64,000 nucleotides of DNA from Pelomonas sp041914785. Lineage in GTDB: Bacteria > Pseudomonadota > Gammaproteobacteria > Burkholderiales > Burkholderiaceae_C. Position 1 is the stretch's first letter; each line of letters starts with the position of its first letter. Below the pieces are notes generated by a model. It searched no databases. It was not told the DNA's origin and saw nothing but the letters and a program-made list of their open reading frames with translations. Made by a program: the position numbers and the translations under genes. This document shows positions 30,313 through 38,230 of the stretch, one piece after another. The DNA is taken from positions 149,929 through 213,928 of the forward strand of contig JAYSCT010000001.1 in assembly GCA_041914785.1 (NCBI GenBank). The letters are read 5' to 3'.

Positions 30313-32571
30313 ATGGCCCGACTGTCCCGGCTCGCCGCCGCCGCCTGCGCCACCCTGCTGGCCGGCCACGCCCTCGCGGCCGATGCCGTCACCCAGCGCG
30401 CCAACGCGCTGCTCGCCCGCATGACGCTGGAGGAAAAGATCGGCCAGCTCACGCAGCTGGGTGCCGAGGTGCCCGGCCCGAACCAGGAGACGCCGGACGC
30501 GCTCATCCGCGCCGGCAAGGCCGGCTCGGTGTTGTGGACGATCGACTCCGACCTCATCGCACGGCTGCAGCGCGTGGCCGTCAAGGAGAGCCGCCTGGGC
30601 ATCCCGCTGCTGTTCGGCTATGACGTCATCCACGGCTACAAGAACGTGTTCCCCGTGCCGCTGGGCCTGGCCGCGACCTGGGACCCGGCGCTGGTGGAAC
30701 GCTCGCAGGCGATCGCCGCGAAGGAGTCGTGGGTGGCCGGCATCAACTGGACGTTCACGCCCATGGTGGACATCGCCCGCGACGCGCGCTGGGGCCGCAT
30801 CGTGGAGGGCGCCGGGGAGGACACCTTCCTGGGCGTGGCGATGGCGCGCGCGCAGGTGCGTGGCCTGCAGGGTCCGGCGCTCGGCACGCCCGAGCGGGTG
30901 CTGACCAGCGTGAAGCACTTCGCCGCCTACGGCGCGGCCGACGGCGGGCGCGACTACGACTCGGTCTTCGTGCCCGAGGTGCAGCTGCGCAACGTGTACT
31001 TCCCGCCGTTCCAGGCCGCCATCGACGCCGGCGCCGGCACGGTGATGTCGGCCTACATGACGCTCAACGACGTGCCGGCCTCGGGCAACCGCTGGCTGCT
31101 GCGCGACGTGCTGCGCGGCGAGATGGGCTTCAAGGGCTTCGTCATCAGCGACGCGTTCGCCGTGCAGTCGCTGGAGAACCACGGCTTCGCGGCGGACAAC
31201 GCCGACGCAGCCGCCCGCGGCCTGCAGGCCGGCGTGACGATGGACATGGCCAGCAACAGCTACCTGCGCCAGCTGCCCGCGCTGGTGAAGGCCGGCACCG
31301 TGCCGCAGCGCGTGGTGGACGACGCGGTGCGCGAGGTGCTGGCGGTGAAGCTGCGCATGGGCCTGTTCGAGCAGCCCTACGGCGCGCCGGAGCGCAAGGC
31401 CGCCGTCTTCAACGACCCCGCCCACCGCGCCGCCACGCGCGAGGCGGCGCAGCGCTCGATGGTGCTGCTGCGCAACGAGGGCCGCGCGCTGCCGCTGGCC
31501 GCGTCGCTGAAGCGCATCGCCGTCATCGGCCCGCTGGGCGACAGCGGCGAGGACATCCTCGGCTCCTGGACCGTGGAGAAGGGCCCGGGCGTGTCGGTGC
31601 TGGCCGGCATCCAGGCCCGCTGGCCGCAGGCCGAGGTGAGCTTCTCGGCCGGCGGCGACATGCAGCGCGCCTACCCGCTGCCCTGGGATGCCGACCAGGG
31701 CAAGGCCGCGCCCGCGCTGATGTCCGCGGCCGACCAGCAGGCCGCGCTGGCGAAGGCCGTGGAGGCCGCCCGCCAGGCCGAGACGGTGGTGATGGTGCTG
31801 GGCGAGCGCGCCAACATGAGCGGCGAGGCGGCGTCGGTCGCGTCGCTGGCACTGCAGGGCAACCAGCAGGCGCTGCTGGAGGCCGTGGTGGCCACCGGCA
31901 AGCCGGTGGTGCTGGTGCTGCTGAACGGCCGGCCGCTGGACATCCGCTGGGCCAGCGAGCACGTGCCGGCCATCGTGGAGGCGTGGTTCCCGGGCAGCGA
32001 GGGCGGCCACGCGGTGGCCGACGTGCTGGGCGGCGCCGTCAACCCGGGCGGCAAGCTGCCCGTGACCTGGCCGCGCAGCACCGGCCATGTGCCGGCCTAC
32101 TACAACCACAACCGCACGCATGCCGATGAGACCGGCCGCACCTTCACGTCGCGCTACGCAACGGACGCGCCCTCCTCGCCGCTGTACCCCTTCGGCCATG
32201 GCCTGAGCTACACGAGCTTTGCCTACGGCGACGTGACGCTGGACCGCACGACGGCCCGTGCGGGCGAGCCGGTGAAGGTCAGCGTCACCGTGCGCAACAC
32301 CGGCGCCGTGGCGGGCGACGAGGTGGTGCAGCTCTACACGCACCAGCGCTCGGGCAGCGCCGCGCGGCCGCAGCGCGAGCTCAAGGGCTTCCAGCGCATC
32401 CACCTCGCACCGGGCGCTGCGCAGACGGTGAGCTTCACGCTGGGCCGCGACGAGCTGAAGTTCTGGAGCCCGGTCACGCGCGCCTGGGGCGTGGAACCGG
32501 CGGCCTTCGACGTGTGGGTGGGCGGCAGCTCGGCGGCCACCGCGCATGCCGAATTCCGGCTGACGCGCTGA
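30313..32571 (+). CDS. bglX: Periplasmic beta-glucosidase, glycoside hydrolase family 3
   Basis: A 752-residue exported enzyme expected to release terminal glucose from beta-glucosides. Signal peptide residues 1-22 (ends AGHALA/AD). GH3 N-terminal domain about 35-360 with FGYDVIHGYKN, VKHFAAYGAADGGRDYD and nucleophile Asp in GFVISDAFAV. GH3 C-terminal domain about 395-620 with WFPGSEGGHAVADVLGG, then a fibronectin-III-like domain (about 660-740: VKVSVTVRNTGAVAGDEVVQLY). Length matches BglX. A good GGAGA Shine-Dalgarno lies before ATG 30313. The divergent AraC gene is the likely regulator. No sugar transporter lies nearby. Confidence 0.93.
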   Translation: MARLSRLAAAACATLLAGHALAADAVTQRANALLARMTLEEKIGQLTQLGAEVPGPNQETPDALIRAGKAGSVLWTIDSDLIARLQRVAVKESRLGIPLLFGYDVIHGYKNVFPVPLGLAATWDPALVERSQAIAAKESWVAGINWTFTPMVDIARDARWGRIVEGAGEDTFLGVAMARAQVRGLQGPALGTPERVLTSVKHFAAYGAADGGRDYDSVFVPEVQLRNVYFPPFQAAIDAGAGTVMSAYMTLNDVPASGNRWLLRDVLRGEMGFKGFVISDAFAVQSLENHGFAADNADAAARGLQAGVTMDMASNSYLRQLPALVKAGTVPQRVVDDAVREVLAVKLRMGLFEQPYGAPERKAAVFNDPAHRAATREAAQRSMVLLRNEGRALPLAASLKRIAVIGPLGDSGEDILGSWTVEKGPGVSVLAGIQARWPQAEVSFSAGGDMQRAYPLPWDADQGKAAPALMSAADQQAALAKAVEAARQAETVVMVLGERANMSGEAASVASLALQGNQQALLEAVVATGKPVVLVLLNGRPLDIRWASEHVPAIVEAWFPGSEGGHAVADVLGGAVNPGGKLPVTWPRSTGHVPAYYNHNRTHADETGRTFTSRYATDAPSSPLYPFGHGLSYTSFAYGDVTLDRTTARAGEPVKVSVTVRNTGAVAGDEVVQLYTHQRSGSAARPQRELKGFQRIHLAPGAAQTVSFTLGRDELKFWSPVTRAWGVEPAAFDVWVGGSSAATAHAEFRLTR

Positions 32572-32967
32572 TCAGGGCCGGCGCGCGTAGCTGCGCGTCA
32601 GCGCCTCCCACGCATGGCCGTCGGGCTCGCGCCAGTAGACGATGCGGCCGCCGCCGTGGGTGTTGACCTGGTAGTCGTCCGGCCCGATGGGCGAGCTGCG
32701 CCAGGCGATGCCCAGCGCCTGGAGCCGGCCCATCAGCGCGTCGAACTCGGCGTCGCTGACGCGGAAGGCGTAGTGCTGCAGCGGCACGGCCATGCCCGGC
32801 GCCACCTCGTCGAAGTCCACCGTCAGGTCGTCGGACACATAGACCGCGCTGAACGGCCCCACGGCCGCCTGCGCCGACCACGGCACGCCGAGGATGGCGG
32901 CCAGCCGCTCGGCGGCGGCGCGGCGGTCGCGGGCGGGGATGAGCAGGTGATCCAGGACGGCGGGCAT
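32572..32967 (-). CDS. VOC family (glyoxalase-like) protein
   Basis: A 131-residue vicinal-oxygen-chelate protein made of paired beta-alpha-beta-beta-beta units: LDHLLIPARDRRAAAERLAAI, then HYAFRVSDAEFDALMGRL and GGRIVYWREPDGHAWEAL (each a piece of the fold). Potential metal ligands are His5-6 of the first unit, His in LQHYAF and Glu in REPDGHAWE. Enzymatic role unknown. It is convergent with bglX; the stop codons abut. The start, ATG 32967, lies 13 bp from the left end of the MITE-like element, so its promoter region is probably the element itself or the region beyond. Confidence 0.8.
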   Translation of the reverse strand: MPAVLDHLLIPARDRRAAAERLAAILGVPWSAQAAVGPFSAVYVSDDLTVDFDEVAPGMAVPLQHYAFRVSDAEFDALMGRLQALGIAWRSSPIGPDDYQVNTHGGGRIVYWREPDGHAWEALTRSYARRP

Positions 32968-32979
32968 CTTGAAGCTCTC

Positions 32980-33140
32980 AGAGCTTGGGAGTTTTTCGGC
33001 CGTGCCCGAAAGGCGCGTCAAAACGCCCTCGAACTAGGCGCAAAGCGCCGCCATAACTCGGGCTATGGCGAGCATTTGCAACGACGGGCGAGGGTGGTTT
33101 GGCGTGCAAGGCGGGCATGGGTGAAAGGCTCTCAAGCTCT
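32980..33140. mobile_element. 161-bp MITE-like element with terminal inverted repeats
   Basis: AGAGCTTGGGAG (32980-32991) and CTCTCAAGCTCT (33129-33140) are inverted repeats matching at 11 of 12 bases. Inside are two perfect hairpins: GGCGC-AAA-GCGCC (33037-33049) and CGCCATA-N8-TATGGCG (33049-33070). The minus strand carries a 46-codon open frame (32978-33118, starting MPALHAKPPSPVV) that I recognise as a recurrent short 'hypothetical protein' in Burkholderiales. It is therefore probably a dispersed element rather than a gene. Its right end touches the stop codon of the DUF1697 gene. Confidence 0.65.
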
Positions 33141-33664
33141 CAGGCGGCAGCACACTTCGTGACGGTATCCCAGGTGCGCGTCGTGATGTCCTGGCCGAAG
33201 GTCTTCTCCAGCAGCTGCATGAAGACCGGGCCGCGCTTCTCGTCGGGCACGTAGACGGACAACACCTCGCTGCCCACGCGCTTCAGGATGTAGGCATCAT
33301 GCATGCCGAGCGGCAGCAAGACCTCTGACACGGCGCCGGGGTTGCGCAGAAAGGTCACGACGCGCTTGGCCCCGGCCGGCAGCTCCAACTCGGCAAAAGG
33401 ATCGGACTGGATGAGCTGCCGCAGCTGGGCGCTGAGGCGCACGACAGCAGGGAAGCTGCGACCCATGCCATCCTTCATGGCCTTCTCCACGCGTTTCTGC
33501 AGCACCGCAGGCGGGAACGTCCGCGCCACCGTGAAGGCCACGTTGCCGCTGCTCAGCAGCGTCTTCACGTCGGCCAGGCCGGCGGCTTCCAGGCTGCGCT
33601 TGAGCTCGGACATGCTGCAGTTCATTGGGCTCACGCCTCGGAGCAGGGCGACGTAACGGGGCAT
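33140..33664 (-). CDS. DUF1697 family protein
   Basis: A 174-residue protein matching the DUF1697 pattern: YVALLRGVSPMNCSMSELK near the N-terminus, LLSSGNVAFT (about 39-48), FLRNPG and the C-terminal TRTWDTVTKC (the family usually has TRNWNTV-KL). Cytosolic, function unknown. The stop codon (33140-33142) overlaps the end of the MITE-like element, so its 3' end may have been shaped by the insertion. Start ATG 33664. Confidence 0.85.
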   Translation of the reverse strand: MPRYVALLRGVSPMNCSMSELKRSLEAAGLADVKTLLSSGNVAFTVARTFPPAVLQKRVEKAMKDGMGRSFPAVVRLSAQLRQLIQSDPFAELELPAGAKRVVTFLRNPGAVSEVLLPLGMHDAYILKRVGSEVLSVYVPDEKRGPVFMQLLEKTFGQDITTRTWDTVTKCAAA

Positions 33665-33735
33665 GGGGGCGGCAAAGGTGGTGGAGGCTGCACGCTAACG
33701 CATCGGCGAGCCGCCGTGCCATCCCGCAATGCCGG

Positions 33736-34239
33736 TCAGGCCAGCATCAGGCCAGCCGGCGGATAGCGCCGCTGCAGCAGCTCGTCATCGCCGAGCGCCG
33801 GCCCCTGCCAGACGCGCGCCCGGCTAGCCCCGGCGCCCAGCGCCAGTTCCTGCAGCGCGCGGATCTCCACGGGTGTCAGCCCGCCCTCGTAGTCGTCCAC
33901 CGGATGCATGACGATCTCCGGCGACGGCCGGAACACCGCGCGGCTGCCGTACAGCCGACGAATCGCGAACTTCAGCAATTGTTCAGCGACGACGAAGTCG
34001 GACACCAGCGTGCGCGGGTGCGCCAGCGGATTGACGACCACGACGTCGCTCCCGGCAGCCTGCGCGCGGGCTTCGGCACCCACGGCGCGGACGGTGGCGC
34101 GGCCACCGGCGGGGCGATGGATGGCGACCTCGGGCACCTCGTCGAAACACGCCTTCGAAAGAGGATCGCGCAACACCAACCGTCGCGGCGACAGCTGCAC
34201 GTAGAGCACGGTGTTGAAGAACTGGCGGAGGAAGTTCAT
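33736..34239 (-). CDS. Short MreB-like protein (N-terminal actin subdomain only)
   Basis: A 167-residue protein resembling the first half of MreB: FLRQFFNTVLYVQLSPRRLVL for MreB's short N-terminal helix and first strand (shown in part), DEVPEVAIH, then NPLAHPRTLVSDFVVAEQLLKFAI, RPSPEIVMHP, and TPVEIRALQELALGAGASRARV. The last matches MreB's VERRAIKEAAE-AGA. Actin phosphate-1 is degenerate (no DLGT) and the phosphate-2, adenosine motifs and half of the fold are missing, so ATP binding is unlikely. Length is about half of MreB (about 345). It is an intact short frame and could modulate MreB or be a decayed paralogue. It is upstream-adjacent to the DUF1697 gene on the same strand (71-bp gap). 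Confidence 0.65.
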   Translation of the reverse strand: MNFLRQFFNTVLYVQLSPRRLVLRDPLSKACFDEVPEVAIHRPAGGRATVRAVGAEARAQAAGSDVVVVNPLAHPRTLVSDFVVAEQLLKFAIRRLYGSRAVFRPSPEIVMHPVDDYEGGLTPVEIRALQELALGAGASRARVWQGPALGDDELLQRRYPPAGLMLA

Positions 34240-34307
34240 GCGGTGGGGCGTCGATCGGATCCTGATCGTCACCACGATAACGGAACCGTGAGCCGCCCCG
34301 CCGCACC

Positions 34308-35075
34308 TCAAGCCGCGACAGTTGCCAGCGCCTCCCGCGTCACCTCGTCCGTCGGGAACAGGTGCTCCACCTTCAGCGATGCCAGCGTGATGTCCAGCGG
34401 CGTGCCGAAGCTGGTGATGGTGGAGAAGAAGCTCAACACGCGCCCGTCCGCGGCGCGCAGGCGGAAGGCCAGCACCGGCAGCTGGCTGCTGCTCTCGCTG
34501 ACGGTCCACGGCGCCAGTGTCGGCCGCAGCTCGTCCAGCAGCGCGCGCAGCCGCGGCAGGTGCTCGGCCTCGCGGCTGGCGCGGGCCCACATCTCGTCGC
34601 ACAGCCAGGCCTCGTCCACGCACAGCGTGCGCAGGCCGCCGGGCGCGAAGACGGCGCGCAGCAGGTTCAGCGGCTGAGCCAGCATGGCCTCGGCGTCCAG
34701 CCCCAGCAGCGACATCAGCCGCGCCAGTCCGGCGTTGGCCATGACGACGTTGTAGTCGCCGTCCAGCACCAGCGCAGGCGCCGCGCCGTTGGCGTGGATG
34801 AGCTGCGCCAGCGCCGCACGCACCGGCGCCATCTCGGGCGCGTCCAGCGCCCGCTCCGCGTGGGCGGGCGCGTAGCCGGCGGCCAGCAGCGCCTGGTTGC
34901 GCTCCTCCAGCGTGGCGCCCAGCGCATCCAGCAGCGCCAGCAAGGTCTCGCGGCCTGCACGCGAGCGGCCGGTCTCGATGCAGCTGAGGTGGCGTTGCGA
35001 GACGCCGGTGCGCAACGACAGCTCCAGCTGGCTGACGCGGCGCGACTTGCGCAGGGTGGCGAGGGTGGCGGTCAT
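34308..35075 (-). CDS. XRE-type regulator with MmyB-like ligand-binding domain
   Basis: A 255-residue regulator. N-terminal helix-turn-helix about 4-60 (LRKSRRVSQLELSLRTGVSQRHLSCIETGRS in pieces). C-terminal MmyB-like PAS-related domain about 95-250 (PALVLDGDYNVVMANAGLARLM; LLRAVFAPGGLR; SSSQLPVLAFRLRAADGRVLSFFSTITSFGTPLDIT in pieces). MmyB-type proteins bind fatty-acid-like ligands in a known structure. It is divergent from the small membrane-protein gene at 35185, the probable target. Confidence 0.85.
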   Translation of the reverse strand: MTATLATLRKSRRVSQLELSLRTGVSQRHLSCIETGRSRAGRETLLALLDALGATLEERNQALLAAGYAPAHAERALDAPEMAPVRAALAQLIHANGAAPALVLDGDYNVVMANAGLARLMSLLGLDAEAMLAQPLNLLRAVFAPGGLRTLCVDEAWLCDEMWARASREAEHLPRLRALLDELRPTLAPWTVSESSSQLPVLAFRLRAADGRVLSFFSTITSFGTPLDITLASLKVEHLFPTDEVTREALATVAA

Positions 35076-35184
35076 GCAGCGAATTCTGCGGGGGCGCCGG
35101 ATGCGCCGCCATGACCTCCCAGGTCATTGCGGCCATGCACCCGGCTGCCGAGTATGGCGGCACCCCAACCCCAAGGAGATCGTC

Positions 35185-35496
35185 ATGCGCCCCATCCTCT
35201 TCCTCGTCTTCGCTGCGTTCGGCGCGTTCTCGCTGTACGCGATGTGGGCCGTCGGCTACGTCGGCATCTGGCAGGCCGGCATGGCCAGCATCGGCGCCTG
35301 GCAGCTGCTGGTGGACTTCATCATCACGTCGTTCATCCTGCTGGGCTTCATCGCACGGGACGCGAAGGCCAGGGGCCGCACGGTGTGGCCCTACGCGCTC
35401 ATCACGCTGGCCGCCGGCTCGTTCGGGCCGCTGCTGTACCTGCTGCTGGCACCGCGTGAGTCGGGTGCGCCGCTGGGCCGCGAAGCCACGGCCTGA
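35185..35496 (+). CDS. Small three-helix membrane protein (DUF2834-like)
   Basis: A 103-residue inner-membrane protein with three predicted helices (about 3-20, 40-58, 70-88). It has features of DUF2834 proteins: AVGYVGIWQ, LLVDFIITSFILLGFIARDAKARGR (in pieces) and WPYALITLAAGSFGPLLYLL. A good AAGGAG Shine-Dalgarno precedes ATG 35185. Function unknown. The divergent XRE/MmyB-like gene lies 109 bp away and probably controls it. Confidence 0.75.
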   Translation: MRPILFLVFAAFGAFSLYAMWAVGYVGIWQAGMASIGAWQLLVDFIITSFILLGFIARDAKARGRTVWPYALITLAAGSFGPLLYLLLAPRESGAPLGREATA

Positions 35497-35511
35497 GCGC
35501 CGCTCACCGCT

Positions 35512-35549
35512 AACGCCCCGTTGGCGCGCCACAACGCCGACGGGGCGTT
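35512..35549 (+). terminator. Hairpin after the DUF2834-like gene
   Basis: AACGCCCCG (35512-35520) pairs perfectly with CGGGGCGTT (35541-35549) around a 20-nt loop, 16 bp past the stop codon. No U tract follows, so termination strength is uncertain. Confidence 0.45.
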
Positions 35550-35638
35550 GCGCTTGCGCAAGCCTCCCCAACACCCTCATCATTCGCGCCCTTGCTGAAG
35601 GCGCCCACGACAGCGCCCGCAAAACGGAGATCCCTGCC

Positions 35639-35671
35639 ATGTCCTCCCTGTTCATCTCGACGATCGACTGA
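35639..35671 (+). CDS. Possible 10-residue leader peptide
   Basis: ATG 35639 begins a 10-codon frame, MSSLFISTID, ending TGA at 35669-35671. A GGAG Shine-Dalgarno is about 10 bp upstream. The stop abuts a 9-bp hairpin (35672-35702) that is followed by a terminator (35741-35776). That is the layout of a translated attenuation leader upstream of the 35788-37918 operon. The peptide has no obvious run of one regulatory amino acid, so what it might sense is unclear. It could be fortuitous. Confidence 0.35.
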   Translation: MSSLFISTID

Positions 35672-35776
35672 ACACGGTTCCCGAGCCCCGGCTGAACCGT
35701 GTCTGTTCACAGATACGGCCTCAGACCGCGCTGGCTAAGCAAAGCCCCGCTGCCCTTGAGCCGGGGCTTTTGCTTT
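35672..35776 (+). promoter_or_regulatory. Possible attenuator: hairpin, alternative pairing and rho-independent terminator
   Basis: Hairpin 1 pairs ACACGGTTC (35672-35680) with GAACCGTGT (35694-35702), with an inner AGCC/GGCT stem. The terminator pairs AAAGCCCCG (35741-35749) with CGGGGCTTT (35762-35770) and runs into TTTTGCTTTT. AGCCCCGG within hairpin 1 (35684-35691) is also perfectly complementary to CCGGGGCT (35761-35768) of the terminator. The two folds are therefore mutually exclusive. The downstream gene starts 12 bp after the terminator. The terminator itself is clear; the attenuation reading is inference. Confidence 0.5.
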
Positions 35777-35787
35777 TCGGAAACCGA

Positions 35788-36030
35788 ATGAGTGCACAAC
35801 TCCGTTCCCGCGCCCTCCAGGAGGGGCGGGTCAAGGCCCTGCGCCGCATGAAACAGCCCATGACGCTGGTGCTCGAAACGAGCATCGGTGCGCGCGACCC
35901 CGTCGCCCGCGCCCTCAGCGCACGCGGCTCGCGCGGCGCCGGCCAACACATCCAGAGCCGCGGTGCACAACGCCGCGCCGACCGCGTGGCGCTGCAGGCG
36001 CTGCTGCGACGAAAGGACTGGGATGAATGA
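35788..36030 (+). CDS. Small basic protein upstream of the AAA+/M41 protease
   Basis: An 80-residue, strongly basic protein (many Arg, several Gln; ends LLRRKDWDE). No known domain is recognised. It starts 12 bp after the terminator hairpin and its last codons overlap the start of the protease gene by 8 bp (ATGAATGA), so the two are translationally coupled. The Shine-Dalgarno sequence is poor (CGGAAACC). Possible roles include an adaptor, substrate or regulator of the protease; none is shown. The upstream in-frame ATG at 35770 lies inside the terminator stem and is unlikely. Confidence 0.6.
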   Translation: MSAQLRSRALQEGRVKALRRMKQPMTLVLETSIGARDPVARALSARGSRGAGQHIQSRGAQRRADRVALQALLRRKDWDE

Positions 36031-37918
36031 TTCCCTCGAACTGCGCGCGCAGCTGGCGCACAGAAACCAGCAGCTGCAAACCATCGCCGCCCAGCTCAAG
36101 ACCGAGCTGTTCGGCATCGACGCCCTCATCGACCGCGTCATCGACTCGGTGCGCGCGTGGTACGTGCTGCCCGGGCTGGTGTCACGGCCCGTCGTCGTCT
36201 GCCTGTGGGGCCTGACCGGCACGGGCAAGACCCAGCTGGTGCGCCGCCTGGCGCAGCTGCTGGGTTTCTACGACCGCTTCGTCGAGGTGCAGATGGACGG
36301 CTTCTCCAACGGCGCCAGCTGGCGCGGCGCACAGAACATCTCCGGCATGCTGGCGCAGAGCGGCGTGCGCGAGGGCGAGCCGGGCATCCTGGTGCTGGAC
36401 GAGTTCCAGCGCTTTCGCACCATCGACGCCAAGCGCAACGACGTGCGCGTCGAGCGCTACCAGGATGTCTGGGCGCTGCTGTCTGATGGGCGGCTGCCAC
36501 CGGCGCTGTCGCTGCTGGGTGACATCGAGTCGACGCTGGCCGAGGCCGCCTTCGACGCCGAGCGCGCCGACGAGGACGACGCCCGGCTGCGCTTCAAGCT
36601 CAGCAGCTACGAGGCGCGCGCGCTGCGGCAGAGCCTCAAGCTCGACCTGCCGCTGCTGGAGGTCATGGCCTGGACGCCGGAGCAGATCCAGGCCCGGCTG
36701 CGCGCGTTCCGTGAGGACGGCGCGCAGCAGTGGGACACCGACTACAGCCGGCTGCTGGTGTTCGTCTGCGGCAACCTCGACGAGATGTACGAAGACCTCG
36801 CCACCAGCGTGGACGACTGCGACAGCGACGCCGACACCTTCCACGCCGTCACCGCCAAGCTCAGCGTCATCGACGTGAAGCAGGCACTGAACCGGCGCTT
36901 CAAGCCCGAGCAGGTGGCGCGGCTGGGCAACGAGCACGTGATCTACCCGTCGCTGCCGCGCCGCGCTTACGAGCAGCTCATCGCGCAGGGCTGCGAGCGC
37001 TATGCCCGCGAAACCAGTGCGCGCTGCGGCTTGCACTTCGAGCTGGACGCCAGCGTGCGCGAGCAGATCTACGCCAACGCGGTGTTCCCGGCGCAAGGCA
37101 CGCGGCCGCTGTTCTCGTCGCTGCATGCCATCCTCGGCGCCGGCCTGGCCAAGGCGGCGCTGTGGGCGCTCGAGCGCGGCGCGGCACCCGGCGACGGCGT
37201 GGGCCTGACGGCCGACGGCGGCCGCCTCGTCGCGCACTGGCGCGGCCAGTCGCACGCCATCGCCGCGCCGTTCGAGATCAGCCGGCTGCGCCAGCGCAAC
37301 AACGCCGACTTCCGCGCGCTGCTGGCCGTGCACGAGGCCGGCCACGGGCTCGTGCATGCGCTGCTGTTCGGCCGCGCGCCCACCGAGATCAAGATCCACG
37401 TGGCCAGCTTCGAGGGCGGCTACAACGCCTACACGTCGCGCAAGGTGTGGTCGCGCCAGAACCTGCGCGACAACCTCTGCACCAGCCTGGCCGGGCGCGC
37501 CGCGGAGCTGATGGTGTTCGGCGCGGACATGGCCTCCAGCGGCGCCGAGGGCGACCTGCGCAAGGCCACCGAGACGGCCGCGCGCATGCTGCGCCACCTG
37601 GGCCATGGCGAGCGCATCGGCCGCTGCGACGTGTCGGCCGACAGCGAGGAGCACCTGGTGACCGACGTGGAGGCCACCAACGCGCCCATCGAGGCGCTGC
37701 TGCAGGCCGAGCACGCCCGCGCCACCCGGCTGCTGGACGCGCACCGCGACGCGCTGCTGGCGCTGGTGGACGAGCTGATGGCGCAGGGCCAGGTCACGCC
37801 CGCCTGCTTCGCCGCGGTGACGGGGCTGGCACTGGACCGGCCGGAGGACGCGCTGGACCCCTACGCCCGGCAGCTCGCGGCGTTCCGCGCACCCGCGCCC
37901 GAGCGGCGCCGGGCTTAG
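36023..37918 (+). CDS. Soluble AAA+ ATPase fused to an FtsH-type M41 zinc protease
   Basis: A 631-residue protein with two modules. The first is a Clp/torsin-like AAA+ domain (about 25-380): Walker A GLTGTGKT (63-70), Walker B ILVLDEFQ with Asp126-Glu127, sensor-like VFVCGNLDE and an arginine/sensor-2 region RRFKPEQVARLG. The second is an M41 peptidase domain (about 395-610): zinc motif HEAGH (His437, Glu438, His441) and the third ligand in GAEGDLRKATETAARM (Asp511), exactly as in FtsH. No transmembrane helix or FtsH-type N-terminus is present, so it is expected in the cytoplasm. The AAA+ part looks closer to ClpA/X-type than to FtsH's own. Start ATG 36023 overlaps the upstream 80-residue gene. 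An ATP-dependent protease is a firm prediction; substrates are unknown. Confidence 0.85.
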   Translation: MNDSLELRAQLAHRNQQLQTIAAQLKTELFGIDALIDRVIDSVRAWYVLPGLVSRPVVVCLWGLTGTGKTQLVRRLAQLLGFYDRFVEVQMDGFSNGASWRGAQNISGMLAQSGVREGEPGILVLDEFQRFRTIDAKRNDVRVERYQDVWALLSDGRLPPALSLLGDIESTLAEAAFDAERADEDDARLRFKLSSYEARALRQSLKLDLPLLEVMAWTPEQIQARLRAFREDGAQQWDTDYSRLLVFVCGNLDEMYEDLATSVDDCDSDADTFHAVTAKLSVIDVKQALNRRFKPEQVARLGNEHVIYPSLPRRAYEQLIAQGCERYARETSARCGLHFELDASVREQIYANAVFPAQGTRPLFSSLHAILGAGLAKAALWALERGAAPGDGVGLTADGGRLVAHWRGQSHAIAAPFEISRLRQRNNADFRALLAVHEAGHGLVHALLFGRAPTEIKIHVASFEGGYNAYTSRKVWSRQNLRDNLCTSLAGRAAELMVFGADMASSGAEGDLRKATETAARMLRHLGHGERIGRCDVSADSEEHLVTDVEATNAPIEALLQAEHARATRLLDAHRDALLALVDELMAQGQVTPACFAAVTGLALDRPEDALDPYARQLAAFRAPAPERRRA

Positions 37919-38013
37919 TTCACAGCCTGTAGCAATCCCGGCGTCAACGGCCGGGCCCGGCGGGCGTTGCAAGCAGACCGGCGGCCCTCCAGCCGCTCGA
38001 AGCGAGCCCCCTC

Positions 38014-38217
38014 ATGACCACGCTGACCCTCACTTTCCAAGGCCAACCCGGCGACGCGCGCAAGGCGCTGGGCGGCCTGCTGCAACGCTTCCGCTCCGCC
38101 TACTTCGTGGAGCGCAGCGCCAGCGAGTACGCCGTGACGGCCGACGAGGCCACGGCGGCCGAGCTGGCCCGGCAGCCGCAGTGGGCCACGCGCGAGCAGC
38201 AGACGCCGGCCTCGTGA
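38014..38217 (+). CDS. Small protein of unknown function
   Basis: A 67-residue protein (MTTLTLTFQGQPGDARKAL...). It has a beta-alpha-beta-like pattern and the segment SAYFVERSASEYAVTADEATAAELAR. No family is recognised. It starts 95 bp after the protease gene and could be its distal cistron or a separate unit. The length and codon bias are compatible with a real gene. Confidence 0.5.
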   Translation: MTTLTLTFQGQPGDARKALGGLLQRFRSAYFVERSASEYAVTADEATAAELARQPQWATREQQTPAS

Positions 38218-38230
38218 CGGGCGGGCCCGC

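Noticed and set aside
32978..33118. The 46-codon frame in the MITE-like element as a true gene
   Set aside because: It coincides with a structured repeat having inverted ends; the recurring peptide is better explained by copies of the element.
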